The position numbers and the translations under genes were made by a program. Positions 21,965 to 34,000 of a stretch of 64,000 nucleotides of DNA are shown here, piece by piece (the first letter of the stretch is position 1; each line of letters starts with the position of its first letter). The notes under the pieces are model-generated. The model had not been told where the DNA came from. It ran no database searches and saw only the letters and a program-made list of their open reading frames with translations. The DNA comes from Hymenochaete sp. R1 (Eukaryota; Basidiomycota; Agaricomycetes; Hymenochaetales; Hymenochaetaceae), in assembly GCA_019400425.1 (NCBI GenBank), contig JAFREE010000110.1, positions 1-64,000 of the forward strand, written 5' to 3'.

Positions 21965-22597
21965 TGCACGAGGTCCTATATTTGGTTCCTATTTTTGGTT
22001 CGTCTGCTTCAACCTAGGGTTCAATGATTGTCAGAGATAGTTCCTGAACACGAAATATTGAAGTATCCAACCCGTGGCTTTGGGTACTCTCCTTAATATC
22101 ACTGTTTAAATATGAGTATGGGTTGATGCAAAAGAAGAAGAGAGAGAAAGGGTAGCAGAAGCTGATGCAAAGTAGAGATTAGGGTCCGTGTATTATTATA
22201 GAGGCGATTAAATCGGTAATTTCACAAAGTTATTATACTTTGATGTTTGGAATATCCTGGACCTTTGTAGAGTAGCTGCAAAAATTTGTGCTCTTCATCG
22301 TTCTTCAGCTGGTACTAGCCCTGTATCCAGTAGCATTTGTTCGGAGAAACAAGCAATTAAAGCACGATGATGATGGTTCAGTCGAGAAATCGCGATTCGA
22401 GTGGAGTGGACCCACAAACAGTACAAAGGCATCGTGGGAAAGATGACGTCGGCATACGAAGAAGCAACTGGACACGTTGGACTTCGACTTCTTCGAACCT
22501 CAACCTCGCCCTCTCACATTTTCCCGTGTATCATCGTCGCTCAAACGAATATAATCAATAAAGAAGGACTCTCATCAGCAAGAAAGCGGAGCCCGTC
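21965..22597. other. shared upstream region of two divergent genes
   Basis: 633 bp between divergent start codons of the coiled-coil gene and BAP31. Short plus-strand frames around 22367-22600 overlap each other and show no domain; they are probably BAP31 5' UTR or chance. Confidence 0.4.
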
Positions 22598-23493
22598 ATG
22601 ACCATCTAGTTCGTGCCATCGTTTTGTTAGTCAAAGGGAAATGGCCTGCTAACCCGACGTTCTTTTGAACAGCTATTCGTTGACTTTCCTCCTCCTGGCC
22701 GCAGAAATGATCACTTTCTGCGCCATTGTGTCCCCATTGCCACATAAAGTGCGTGCGAAGGTATTCACCTTCCTCTCCGAGAGTCCTATCGTCGGGAAGA
22801 TCGCGTACGGTCTCAAGATAGCATTTATGTTCGTCCATCCATGTCCCCACTCATTACCATCGCGCTCACACACACACGTACCGGTTCTCTTTGCTTTTCG
22901 AAACAATAAAACACAGATTTGTGGGTGTATTGTTCGTAGACGCCTTACAACGCATGTTCCGCATCACTGCGGAAGCGGATGCCGCGAAGGCTTCGGGAGG
23001 CGCAGCCGCACACGACGTGCGTGCGGAGACCAACTTCGCTGCGCGCAAATTTTAGTATGTCGTTGTCCCCCATTGGAACTTGACGTGCATCAGTACTGAC
23101 AAAATGACGAACCAGCGCCCAACGTAATACGTACCTGACCGGTTTCACGTTGTTCCTTTCCCTGTGCCTCACTCGTACATTCTACATCGTTCTCGACCTT
23201 ATCCATGCCCAGGCAGAATACGCAGCATTGAAAAAGGCAAACGAGGTGAGTTTTGGATTTCAGTCACCTTTCTAATGCTACACTCTACAAGCTTGCTGAC
23301 TGGTGATATGCGTTAGGGCAAGGGTGGCGAAAACGTTGCGGACCTCAAGAAGAAACTAGCCGCAGCTGAGGCACGCGCAAGGGACTTTGATTATTTGAAG
23401 AAGCAGAGTGAGTCGCAGCAACGCGAGTACGACAGACTCGCGACGGAGTTGAACAAAGCAACGGGAAATGTGTCCAACAAACGTAAGGACTGA
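22598..23493 (+). CDS. BAP31/Yet family endoplasmic reticulum membrane protein
   Basis: Five exons (22598-22608, 22673-22828, 22917-23054, 23116-23245 and 23317-23493) give 203 residues. The start MTIYYSLTFLLLAAEMITF, then FTFLSESPIVGKIAYGLKIA, FVGVLFVDALQRMFRI and LTGFTLFLSLCLTRTFYIV reproduce the three membrane segments of BAP31 and yeast Yet1/Yet3. A C-terminal coiled coil follows (ADLKKKLAAAEARARDFDYL), and the protein ends KRKD, a dibasic tail compatible with ER retrieval. The family acts as ER cargo receptor or quality-control factor. The 11-nt first exon and two introns beginning GTTCGT are unusual, but they are needed to give the conserved N-terminus. Confidence 0.9.
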
Positions 23494-26400
23494 AGGCCTG
23501 CGTTCCAGTTAATAATGCTGCGGTGGGGCTAGGTCTCGAATTTCAGGGGCTTCTTTCAATATTTGGTCTGTTTCATCTTCATCCTCTTGTATCAAAGTTA
23601 TCCCATCGAGCATCTGACTGAATGCATTAGCTGTTTCTGAGCGCTTACCATAATGTCAATTTGTTTTATTTTGAACTTCGCTCAGATCGATCGAATGTTT
23701 TGCTTAATATATCGGCGACTCGCTGATATAACGCAAGACTGAACCCTTCCGCTTCCCCATCTTATTATCTCATGAATAAGTCTTCTCAGTGACCACCGCA
23801 AAGATCTCTTACACGCCCTCAACACGTTCAGAGGCGTTCCCAGAATCATATTGGTTTTAAAACGTTGGCGATGGTATCATTTCAAACTGCCAGTAACGAA
23901 TTGAATGAGGAACGGAACCAACGCTCTCGCTCTGGGCCCTTTGCCACGCTTCGCCCCCAAATGATTCGCAATCCGAACTCATACGAGTGTAAAACCCTGA
24001 ATATGAATATGTACATGTATCGCTGGCAATCCATTTCATTACGGGACTATCGCGCCTGTACGGGTACGGGTACTGTCTCACTGTTTGGGAAGAAATGAAA
24101 TCGAAACGAGGCTGTATCATGCATGACATTGATGATTGACAACATTAATGTTAATCTTAATATTAATGGATCCAGGATCATGCTAAAACGCTCCGAGTCG
24201 TTCAGAAGAAATGGATCGTCCAACTTGAAGCCGCTTTCAAGTTCATGGGCACTCGTCATCAATGTCGTTATACTTATAGATGCCAACGATGCTTTTTGAC
24301 CTGGACCTGGTTCAGTCCATTCACTATGAACGAGGACGCTTTTAGGCTCAGACTCAGACCGACCGGAAGTTCGAGGCGCAGCAAGTTGAGGTGGACTGTG
24401 GACTCGGAATCGTGTTCCGTGGAAATCGGCTTTCGATATAGCGGCGTGCTACTAGTACTACTAGTACTACTAATTGTAATACACTCTACTAGTACAGTAC
24501 ACTTCCCCGGGCCCCTCTCTCTTCTCAACCCAACCAACATAACAATGATAATGATAATTACTCTCCCATTCAGAGATCATCGCTCCGCTCCCTAATCCCA
24601 GAACACAAACACAACGCCTCCGAGTTGCATATGGTCCAGAGCCACTCTGATGTGCCTCGGAGTCTCGGAGGCTTATCCTGTGTGTATCAATGGTCGGCGG
24701 TCAGCAGTCAGTGGGTCAACAGGCTCGGAGTTCCCGTTTCGTTTCGTTGCCCATTTGAAAAGAGATGAGAAAGGGGGGGGGGGGGTCGCGTTCGCTAGAC
24801 GCCACAGCACGAAAATGCGCTGTATTTTTACTATTGTTACTATTAGTAGCAGTGCTCTTCCTTCAAAGAACCAAAAAAACCAAAGAATCAAAGAATCAAA
24901 CAAACGCGTGCACAGCCTAAGAACCGAACCTTCCCTCCTTCTCCTCCTTCTCACCTAACTCTAAATCCCAATCGGTACACAGTCCCTAAATCGGGACAAG
25001 AGCAAAGGGGGTAAATCCTCAGGGAGGCCCGGGGGAGGGAACGAAACAGATGCGTTGCGTTCGCTTGGCACGAAAATGATTCGTTATGTTACTTATGAGA
25101 CGGACGGATGAGTGAGTGAGACGAGGAGGCGCTGTTTTTGAGTGTAGTGTCGGTGTTGTTTCGTGTGGATGTGGATGTGGATTGCATGATAGGTCCGACT
25201 CCGACGCGACGACATCAACGCTGGCCTGGGGCGGGGCGTAGGAGACATCAAAAGGAGGTTTAGATGTGTTCGGAAGATTTGAAGAACTTGAAGGAGGATT
25301 GACTCGGAGGAGAGAAGAATTAGCTGGGTCGACTTGGAGTGCGCGTCGCGTCACCGTCATCGTCCGATTCGTCGTGCACACCGAGTCTGGATCCCGTCGT
25401 CCGTCGATTCGACTCCGAGCCGCTTCACCGTTCAACTTCACGTCGTCGACGCGCCTTCTTCCCTCCCTCCCTCCCTCCCTCCCTTTCCTCTCCACCTCCG
25501 AGTCGAAAGCTCTGATAGTGATAGTCATACGCGCGCTCGACACACGAAAAGGAAAGGCCAGGCGAACGGAACAGAAGAAGAAAAGAGACGACTCGAACAT
25601 CGAAGACGTATCTCGGAGTCGAGTCGCAGAACACCCAGGTGAAACCAGTAATCGACTAATATTCAATGACCGCCTTCAACTTCATCATGTACCAGCAGCC
25701 GCGATCCCCCCTCTTCTCCGAAAGCGAGCAGGCAAGTTTAGCTTGACGACGAAACGACTCCCGCCCTTTCCCCTTTGAGCACCTTCCCCGATCCGGAGCT
25801 TCTTCCCGACCCGACTCGACTCACCTCACTGCTCAAGCTTGTTCATCCCACCCACCCACCGAACCAACCAACCAACCAGCCGACCCATTCCTGGCAATCA
25901 ACCCGAATATGCGATTTCGCCGATTCGAGTCCCGTCCACTACGAGTCGCAGCCTCGGAGCTGCGAGGTGCGAGGTGTGATGGCTCCCCATCCCCATCATT
26001 CAATCACAATACACGATCATTCAAATCGAATACGAACGCCCTAACTAGTAATTGCCGTAACCCGCGTTTCCAACTCTTACCTCTTACCTAACTTGAAGTT
26101 ACCCTCCTCTGCTCCTCCCTTGCTCGGAGCTCTTCCTCTTCGTCCCTCTCGCTCTCGGATCAGCGGGGTATCCGACTTGCGCCTGGTCTTCCGTTTCCAC
26201 TTCCGACGATGATATCAATAAAAAACAGAAAATAGAAAATAGTACTGGTACTGGTGATGGAGACGAAGAAGATAGAGGTACGCGTACGCGTGATTACGCG
26301 GTGCGAGAGAGAAAAGATGCGATGCGGTGTGATGGGATGGGAGCGGGTAGCTGTACTCGTAGGCCCCTCCTGCCCCTCCCTCCCCATTCGTCCTTCCGTC

Positions 26401-28096
26401 CGTCCGTACGTACGTTAGCTGTTGTTCGAATTTGGAATATCGGATTTTCTATTGAGTGATTGGCGCTTCGGTGGAGTTTGTTGGTTTATCGGTGTGGACT
26501 GTGTGGACGCATGGATGGGACGGGATGTGAATAACTATATCATACGGAGGTTGGACTGGCGGGGATGTGCCAGTCCAGTGAGTGAGGAGCCCAGCTTTCG
26601 AGTTCGAGTTCGACCCTTTTCTCTTCCCTTTCCCTTTTCTTTGAGTTGAGTTGTTCTGTTCTGTTCTGTTCTGGTCCCTCCCTCCCTCCCTCCCCTCTCC
26701 GCGTTCTGCTCTCCGAGTCTCCCTTATAGACCTTTTGCTTTCCCTTCTTTCGTGCCAGTGCTTCCCCTGCCTGCTCTCACCGCCCCGTTTCCCGTTACTC
26801 GTTCGGTTTGACAGCGCGCCCGCCGCCCTACGGAGCGTAAGCATAAGTTGAAGCTTAAAGGACTTAAGGACTTAAGGAGGCGTTCTCTTTCTCTGGTTTG
26901 GTGAGTAAGTTCTATTACTACTTCTACTACACTACTACTGGTAGTGTCCGCTGCTGCCCGTTGTCTGTTGCCCGTTGGCCGGTTGTCCGCCGTTTGAGCG
27001 CTGCGCTGACGTCTTCATTCATGAATTCAATCCAGATTTCCGATTGCTTTTGTTTCTTGGAGACCCCGCCGTCAGCTCAGCACGCTTTTCATCAGTGTCA
27101 TTTTTCGTTCGACGTGAACTCGAACTCGAACTCGAACTTCCGTTTCAGTGTCTACCCAAGTCTCGACTCGACCTAACACGAACGCGCTCGTTTGGTTCTC
27201 GAATCTCTTCCTTCGCCCCGGGATTTGCGTCTGCATTAACGCAATTTATTTATCGTTTCTCGCCCGTTCGCCCGTTCGTTCGTTCACGACGCTCAGCACT
27301 TTGTATCACAGCCGACTCGCATTCAGCATCTAACACTTGGCATACCCTCCCACTCGTTGTATTTCAATTCATAATCTCATAGTCACTCACTCACTCACTC
27401 GCGGATCCAACGGAGGCGGTCATCGCGCCAGGAACCTCAGGCTTACATCTGTCCATCTGTCACGCCGGAAAACGTCATTTATCTATTTTCGCGCACGTTC
27501 GTTTTCATATTCATATTCGTCCACGACTTGAAGTACCTGTTCTGTTCGTTGAGTCTGTGTCTGTGGGGTTGTTGTTTTGGTAATCCGTTCACTTCATTCA
27601 TCAGTCTTTTGAATTTAACTAGTACCAGTACTCTTTCGACACTGCCCATTCGTTTCATCCACATTCACATCCACGCGTCCCTCCCCCCCAACGCATCCTT
27701 CCAGACCTCTTCCCAATTTTCGTCCATTTCTGTTTTCGGGACACCTCGCTGTTCACTCACTACTCGCACTCACTGCACGCGAATCGAAAGGCGAAAAGGA
27801 ATAGTCACCCATTCGGGAATTGGGAACTGATCAAATCAATTGATTTCAAGCGACTCAAGCGATCGCGATCAAAACATCGAATTTATTTGGGCCAGGACAC
27901 AGGACGGGACGAGACAGGACAGAAGCCCGGGAGGAAGCCGTGTGTATCCATCGTATCCATCCCATCCCATCCTTTTTAGCCCCATTCGAGATCTACGTCC
28001 GTCCGGCTTCTTCTTCCTTTTAATTTAAGTTAATTTAAAACCCAACTTCAACTTGTTCTTCCTTTCTTTTCCTTCTTTTGATATCCCTCGTACCAA
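23494..28096. other. 4.6 kb gene-poor, simple-sequence-rich interval
   Basis: The longest non-coding stretch in the window. It holds CTAGTA/TACTACT microsatellite sequence (about 24447-24495), a run of 13 G (24773-24785), (TCCC)n near 25465-25490 and again near 26675-26700, CCGTCCGTACGTACG near 26395-26413, and extended pyrimidine-rich sequence up to 28096. Frames on both strands reach 215 codons but consist of Ser, Arg, Pro and Leu repeats with no domain. It probably contains the promoter and 5' UTR of the RanBP2-finger gene and the 3' end of BAP31. Confidence 0.5.
24773..24785 (+). repeat. homopolymer run of 13 G
   Basis: Thirteen consecutive G after GAGATGAGAAA, within non-coding sequence. 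A similar run of 14 G occurs at 31502-31515. Confidence 0.9.
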
Positions 28097-31000
28097 ATGG
28101 CCCACGTCCAACAGCACCGACGCGTCGTGTCCTCTTCTTCCCCTTCCCCTTCCCCTTCCCCTTCACCTTCTCAGCCAATCACCACCGATTCATCGACAGC
28201 TCCGAAGTCGAAGCCGGCCCAACGCGCTTCTGAAGGTTCTCTAGCTCCATCTTCAACTTCTTCCATGTCGGGTCAGCATATGCATATGCATGGACGCGGG
28301 ATGGGCGATCATGGACAGGGACAGAGACACGGATCGTCGACGTCAACGTCAACGGGAAGCTTAAGCTTGGGAGGAACGGTTTCGTTGACAGGCGGTGATG
28401 TAGATGCAAACACAAACGCAAATGTGAACGCCGACGACGAAGAAAAACGAGACGCGGATCCTAACTTTAACACAAACGCTAACGCTAACTTCGACTGCGA
28501 CTTTGATAAGGAAGAAGGATCGAAGGAGACGCCCGTCCTGTCGTCGTCAGACCCGGACTCGGCGACAGCTCGAGAGTTTGGGATGCTTCTCCCCTCGACG
28601 TCGACGTCGACGTCCGGTGTATCTGCTACCGCTACCGACTCGCGTGTTCAGGTTGGGCTTCGGGTCGAATCATTGATAGTGCAACCGCAACCGCAAACGG
28701 ACTCGGACGAACTGGAACGGGAAAGAGAGAGGGAGCGTGAAAAGGACTTAACGCGGGCGACCAGAAAAGCGCTCGCTGCTTCCCTCCAACGCGCTACCGC
28801 CCGTCCACGTACTCCCCTTCCTCACCACTCCTCCCACTCCCACTCCCACTCCCAAACGGCGTCCTTGGCCAACTCGCGCGCAGCATCGCCTTTCGCGTTG
28901 GACTTCCACTTGAACCAACACCAGCTTCAACAACAGCAACTTCAACAGCACCAGCACCACCGCCAACTCACCCAAGCGCGTCTCCTCTTCCCCTCCTCCA
29001 AACGTTCCAACTCCACCTCGACGCCTTCCTCGGGCTCGGGCTCGGGCTCGGGCACAGGCAGCACGCGCGGCGCAGGGAGCTTGTTAACCCCCAACGCGTC
29101 CCCCGCGACGTCCCTTATCGCGCTTCCCCTCGCCCCCGCCCCCACCGCCGCCCCAGGCTCAGTCTCGAGCAACACCAACAGTACCAACGTTAACGCGAAC
29201 GGCAGGAGTGCAAGCCGGGCGGACATGCCCATGTCCATGTCTTATTCTTATTACTTCGCGCATGCCGCGGCGGAGCCGGAGTCGGAGTCGGAGCAAGGCT
29301 GGGAATGGAAAGAGGAGCGTGATGGTGATGCGCACACACATGTGAGTGGTGATTCTTTGGTTTGTTTTTGGATTCTTTTTTTTCGTTTTTTTTTTCTCGT
29401 TCGCCTTGGCTTTTTTGTTTCCCCCCGTCGGCGTTACTGCTGGCGTTGGTGTTGGGTGCTGGGTGCTGGGTGCTGTTTGCCATTCGATTCGGTACGCGCG
29501 ACGCGCACGATGCTGTGATGGTGTTCTTTCGTTCGTTTTGTTTGCTGGGGACGCGTTGGTCTTTCTTCTTTCTATCCTATCCTATCCTATTCTATTCTTA
29601 GCCTACCTACCTCGCGCCTCGCCTCGCGTCTGGGTTGGTTTAAGTCGGTTTAAGTCGGTTTGATGACCGAGCGCCTCGCGCCTCGAGGACGCGTCTATGT
29701 CTATTCGCCTCCCCCTCCCCCATCATCCTCATCATCCATTCATCCATTCTTGTTCTTGACACCTCGCTATATGAGAACCGTTCCCGTCCCTCGAGGAGAT
29801 CGTATCGGAGCCTCCGCATCTCCCGAAATTGAAATGACCATCGCGATCGCGATCGCAACCACGCGTTGTCCGTCGTCCGTCGGGCTTCATGGGGGGCTCG
29901 GCGGTTGAGAGGCCTAGGGCGGGGCAGGAGCGTGGCTGCGTTTGCGTGGGGGGTCCGACCGACCGACCGACCAATTGTATCGGTTCCATCCATTAGCCCA
30001 TTGGCCCATTGGCCCAGCTATTGGCAATTCAGCCGGGGATAAAGTGGACGGTTCGATTGGTGCGGCGCTCATAGCAACCGCTCATGATTGATATTGGTAT
30101 TGGTGTTGGTGTTGGAAAGCGCGAAGGGAAAGGGTGCTTACTTACTCTTTCTCTTTCTTTTTCTTTTGTTACCGGGCATCGAGCGTCGAGCGTCTTCGCT
30201 TCACCGGTATTGTCTTTTTGATTCCCTCTGTCTGCGATATTGACGTGGACCGTCCGGTTGTGGTTGTTGTTTTGCTATGAATTGAGTCGCAGAACTAGTT
30301 CTTTTGACGCCCAGCGCAGCGCAGCGGGCGCAAACGCAAACGCAAACGCGAGGCTACTTTCTTATTTTCGTAATCCATCTGCGTTTCATTCTCCCGTGTC
30401 CGTGCCCCGTGCCCCGTGTCCATGTCCTTTCTTTTTCTTTCTTCAACTCTTCTCCTTTCATCCGCGTCTCCGTCTCTGTCTCCGAAAGGCCGTCAACTTA
30501 CTGACTAACTCCACCGTTTGACCTCTCCCTCCACCCTCTCCCTCTCCCTCTCTCCGAACACTACTCCAGTGTCCCCAGCGCCAGAATCGATACAGATATA
30601 GACCCCTGCAGCACGCATACGACACCGAGATGGTACGCTGCCCGCCGTCCCCGAAACCGTCTCCTTCACCAACGCCAACGCCGACGCCGAGCGAGACGTC
30701 TTCGTCTTCGGGTGAAGTCCACTCGCGATTTTATACACACGTCCACGGCCACGGCCAGGCTGCTATCTCCACCACGCGCACCGACGACCGGGACGACCAG
30801 GAGGACGAGTACGGAGACGGAGACGGAGAGAAACCCGAGTTCGACTTCTCGCCGTTCTCGCCTCAGGGGGTCAATAACGAGGACGGCGACGCGGTAGCGG
30901 CGGGATACGAGGACAAGTACGAGGAAGGGGAAGGGGACGAGACGATCGTAGGACTAGGGACGGGGATGGGGATGGGGACGGGGATGGGTGATTTCAAGTT

Positions 31001-34000
31001 CGTGCGGGAGCAGGAGAGGCTTGAACGCGAGTTCGAAGTCCAGGTGAAGCAGGCGCAGATTCTCGAGATGTACCAGTGGCATCAGCAGCAGCAGATTCGA
31101 TTCCAGCAGCAGCACCAACAACAGCAGCAGCAGCAGCAGACGAGGAGGAGGGTCGACTCATACCCATCCTCGTCCTCGTTTTCGTTCGCGTTCGATGGGA
31201 GGCCTACTCCTACTATCCCGCGCGCGTCGTTCCGACAGGGTGATTGGATGTGAGTACTAGTGTTGAGTTTGGTTTTTTTCGTGTTTTTGTTTCTTTGTTT
31301 TGCCCGCCCTTCCCCTGGGTTTTTGTTATCTTCGGGTTTGGGTGCGTCGGGCGTCACTCTTCCGTTTACTTTTCTCTTCGTTTTTCTGTTTGCTTGGGGG
31401 CGTTTGGGCATGGTGCGGGTGCGGACTGGACTGGGTGCACGAAATGATGGTGAGATGAGATGAGGTGAGATGAGAGGGCTGATCCGGATCTCGGGATGGT
31501 AGGGGGGGGGGGGGGTCTGTTGCCGAGAAATACGGGTGCGGGCGCGGCCCGGGATGGACGTAGCTGCGAGATGCGAGATCTCTTTTCAGAGATTTCTTCC
31601 TTCCTTCCTCTTCCCAGATCTCTCGTTTTCTCGTTTTCTTTAAATTTCTTTCTTCGAGTCATTTGGCGTTGGTGGTGAGCTTTCCCCGGATTGAGGGTCC
31701 CGGGTGAATTGTTTCAGGGAGCGAGTCGGAGAGGAGAGAGGATGGATGGGTTTGGGAAATGGAGATATTAATGGACATGCACGAAGCCATCTGCCATGCC
31801 AGACTCGAGAGAATCGGGAATCTGGAACCTCCTCCCTTCTCTCTCCTTCATCTTATCTCATGCTGTAGATCCCCCTCTGACTCTGACTCTGATGTGCCGA
31901 AATCCGGCCCCGGTACCGAAAGGGGTTTTGTGGATGTGCGCGTCGAGTCCGAGTCATGTCTTGTTTGTGTTTTGTGGTGTGTGTGTAAAGCCACTGCTCG
32001 CTCGTGACCGTGAGTCAGCCGAGATCGGGCGAATCGGATCGGGGAACCGGAACGACATGGGCCGGAACCCTAAAGGCTATAGCCTCTATTCTGCCTTCCC
32101 ATTTTCGTTCGTGTCGTGTCGTGTCGTTTTCAGTTCGTTTCATTTCTGTAATTTCGACGGCCCTTTTCATTTGCACTCGTGAATGGTGGAATGGTGAGGA
32201 GAGGATCCTGGATCATCCTCATAGTCTCCCTCCCTTTCATGCATATGATTGGGTGGCTTTGCCCTGGTTGGGCGGCGATGCGTTGCGGCACCCTGCCACC
32301 TGTTTATTTATGTATGTGTGTTTATTCCGCATCCGTTTACGCGAGAGTCGTCGCTTGGAAATCTCCTCCCCCATCCATCCAATCATCGTCTGCCTCTCCG
32401 TCTCCGTCTCCCTTTGGCTCGTCGCTCGTCCGTTCATTGCGTTTCAGCCCGTGGTGATAAAGGCATTTGGCCCGTTTTGTTCGTCGCGTATCCATGCTAT
32501 CACCGTTTCACCTTCACTCTTTCACTCTTTTTTTTTGGAATTTGTTTCGAGTTTTTTTTCAAGCGCTCGCGCTCGGTCGGGAGACCTAAAAGAAATACTT
32601 ATGCTGACTGACTACTTTTCTTACCCTTGCGTTAGATGCGCCGCCCCTGCATGTGCTGCACACAACTTCGGGTGAGTCCTTTTTGCATTTTCGCGCATCT
32701 CTCCCAGATTCGTTTTTGCTTTCTTTTTCTCTCGCCTTTCTCTCTGTTCTTTCCCTTTCCTTTCCCTTTCACTCTCCTCTTCCTTCACCTTTGCCCCTGC
32801 CTATTTTGGATAATCAAGACGGGGTGCCCCGATGCATGTGGTGGATCCTTGTGTGCGATCGCCCCTCTCAGGTCCGTCTGTCCCTCCGAGCTTTGTGGTC
32901 GAGGGTTGCGCCCATCAGTCCACCCGACCCCCGATGAGAGCCCGCGTGGAATAAGGTTGGGTGGGTCAATGGTGATGGGCTCGGACAACTTGCTCTAGGT
33001 TAACGTTACGCTTGTCGACGAGCAGGTTCGGCGGAGGGTTGGAGGGTTGGGGTGGAACAGTGGGTCGGTCGGATAAGGCCATTTGAGAAAATATGCAGAA
33101 ACAGGAAGGGTGGGGGCGGCGCGGCGCCGACGAAGCTTGTGTCTCTGATATATATGAGCTCATTTTTTGTGTCGACACGACTCTTGTGTTTGTCGCCTCC
33201 CCCTCTCCCCCCTTTTTCCGTCCCCGTCCCCCTCTTCATTTTCCGGTGGGCGTGGCTTACGCTAGCGACTTTTTTGCATTTGGGTGGTCTTGGATTCTCC
33301 ATCCCTATCCTGTGTCTGTGTCTGTGTGGCCCATTCCCGTTCCCATCCCCCTTTTATTCATTCGAAGCCGAAACACGCGCGTCAAGGTTGAGCCTTCCAC
33401 CCCCCTCGACTCTGAATCTCTCTCCATTTCGGTTTTGCCCGCGTCGTCTGTTCATCCCCCCGGAGACCAGATTACCGCACTCTCACCCCCCTTCGCCGTT
33501 GACCAACCACCACGTCCGGTGTCTCTCGTCCATCGACCATCATTATCATCATCATTTTATCTCTATTGATTGTGCTTCTCGGAACGAAAAGCCTTTCGAA
33601 TCCACTTTTCTAGCCCATTCCAATTCAGTTCTTCTTCATTTGATCGGCTTCTCCGTTTCGGTTTTCTGTCTCTCTTCATTACTTTCCTCTTCGGCGTCAT
33701 ATCTTACCATCCACCATGGCATCCACTGACGTCTTTTCTTTCCATGCTCTCTTACCATCATCTCCCTCACCAACCTCATCCTCATCCATGCCCTTCCCTA
33801 CAAAACGCGACACGTATTCGCCATCGCTAAACGTGTGCACGACACCGACTTCGACCTCAAAAACATCTGACACGATGACATTTCCAAATCTCAACGCTCC
33901 ATACACAAACGGCTTCGGACACGCGTACGCAAACCACTCGAATCCGCAATCGCTCCCTACGCCCATGCCTTCGCCTCCATGTGTGCGCATTCACAGTCGC

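Noticed and set aside
25019..25778. Long overlapping frames on both strands (215 and 170 codons)
   Set aside because: They consist of Ser, Arg, Pro and Leu runs produced by simple repeats, have no domain, and overlap each other on opposite strands.
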